Shown here in pieces: positions 42,238-42,329 of a stretch of DNA of 42,329 nt (position 1 is its first letter; each line of letters begins with the position of its first letter). A model generated the notes under the pieces. It searched no databases, had not been told where the DNA came from, and worked only from the letters and a program-made list of their open reading frames with translations. A program made the translations under genes and the position numbers. Origin of the DNA: Elusimicrobia bacterium CG1_02_56_21 (GTDB lineage Bacteria > Elusimicrobiota > Elusimicrobia > Elusimicrobiales > UBA9959); contig MNUR01000065.1 of NCBI GenBank assembly GCA_001871115.1, positions 1 to 42,329 on the forward strand. Direction: 5' to 3'.

Positions 42238-42329
42238 TTCACCTCGAGATACCGAACCGCGAGATGCGAAGTCGGGGCCTACCGCAGGGGCAGGAACGGA
42301 AAACACGCTCGGCCACACCGTGGCCTCGC
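42238..42329. other. Window end, non-coding
   Basis: After the amidohydrolase stop I see no gene start, terminator with T tract or RNA in the last 92 bases. Confidence 0.4.

Noticed and set aside
1..42329. CRISPR arrays or insertion sequences
   Set aside because: No regularly spaced direct repeats and no transposase were seen.

Overview
The window is a GC-rich bacterial chromosome segment with tightly packed genes on both strands, strong Shine-Dalgarno sites, sigma-70-like promoters and several stop/start overlaps (ATGA, TAATG). The gene repertoire suggests a Gram-negative (diderm) anaerobe or facultative anaerobe. It has DUF4912 proteins, a PorV/PorQ-like barrel fused to TPRs, secreted proteins ending in an FlgD-like/gliding-type C-terminal domain, a GspE/PilB ATPase, and an acyl-CoA dehydrogenase with a ferredoxin-fused EtfA. 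I lean towards Elusimicrobiota or a close relative. That is an inference from gene style; no marker gene here proves it.

Layout. 1-1081: 3' end of nuoN (complex I). 1189-4039 (+): a probable stress operon with a promoter, a 56-aa basic peptide gene, a DUF4912 protein, an unknown 105-aa protein, a soluble Hsp20 and a membrane-anchored Hsp20-like protein, with a strong terminator-like hairpin between the last two. 4032-7803 (-): riboflavin operon ribBA-ribH-ribD-ribE behind an FMN riboswitch with an intrinsic terminator. 7835-12785 (-): two secreted surface proteins, one 1097 aa and repeat-rich, tail-fibre-like, the other with fibronectin III domains and an FlgD-like C-terminus. 12904-15302 (+): a tiny secreted protein that is little more than the same C-terminal domain, then a PorV-like barrel/TPR protein. 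15378-16733 (+): a histidine kinase.

17026-25568 is the most unusual block. On the + strand lie a FliF-FliG fusion (MS-ring remnant joined to the rotor switch protein) and a coiled-coil ATPase-type kinase without a recognisable phospho-accepting histidine. Convergent on the - strand is motA-motB-histidine kinase-receiver-receiver-receiver/wHTH. No filament, rod, hook or export gene is present in the window, so this looks like a stator plus rotor, wired to a two-component system, detached from a flagellum.

25799-29101 (+): acyl-CoA dehydrogenase, EtfB and ferredoxin-EtfA, probably an electron-bifurcating unit. 29522-31942 (+): an FlgO/CsgG-like exported protein, a four-helix-bundle protein and an NmrA-type NAD(P)-binding protein. 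32229-36988 (+): malic enzyme-phosphotransacetylase fusion, malate dehydrogenase and citrate synthase. 37320-39427 (+): a tRNA with anticodon CAT, GreA, and a GspE/PilB-type ATPase behind a structured leader. 39532-42237 (+): a short aspartokinase, a small membrane protein and a dihydropyrimidinase-type amidohydrolase.

Two diverged copies of a ~100-bp structured repeat (16776-16892 and 26981-27082) share a fold of an outer stem plus two hairpins, with a compensatory base-pair change.
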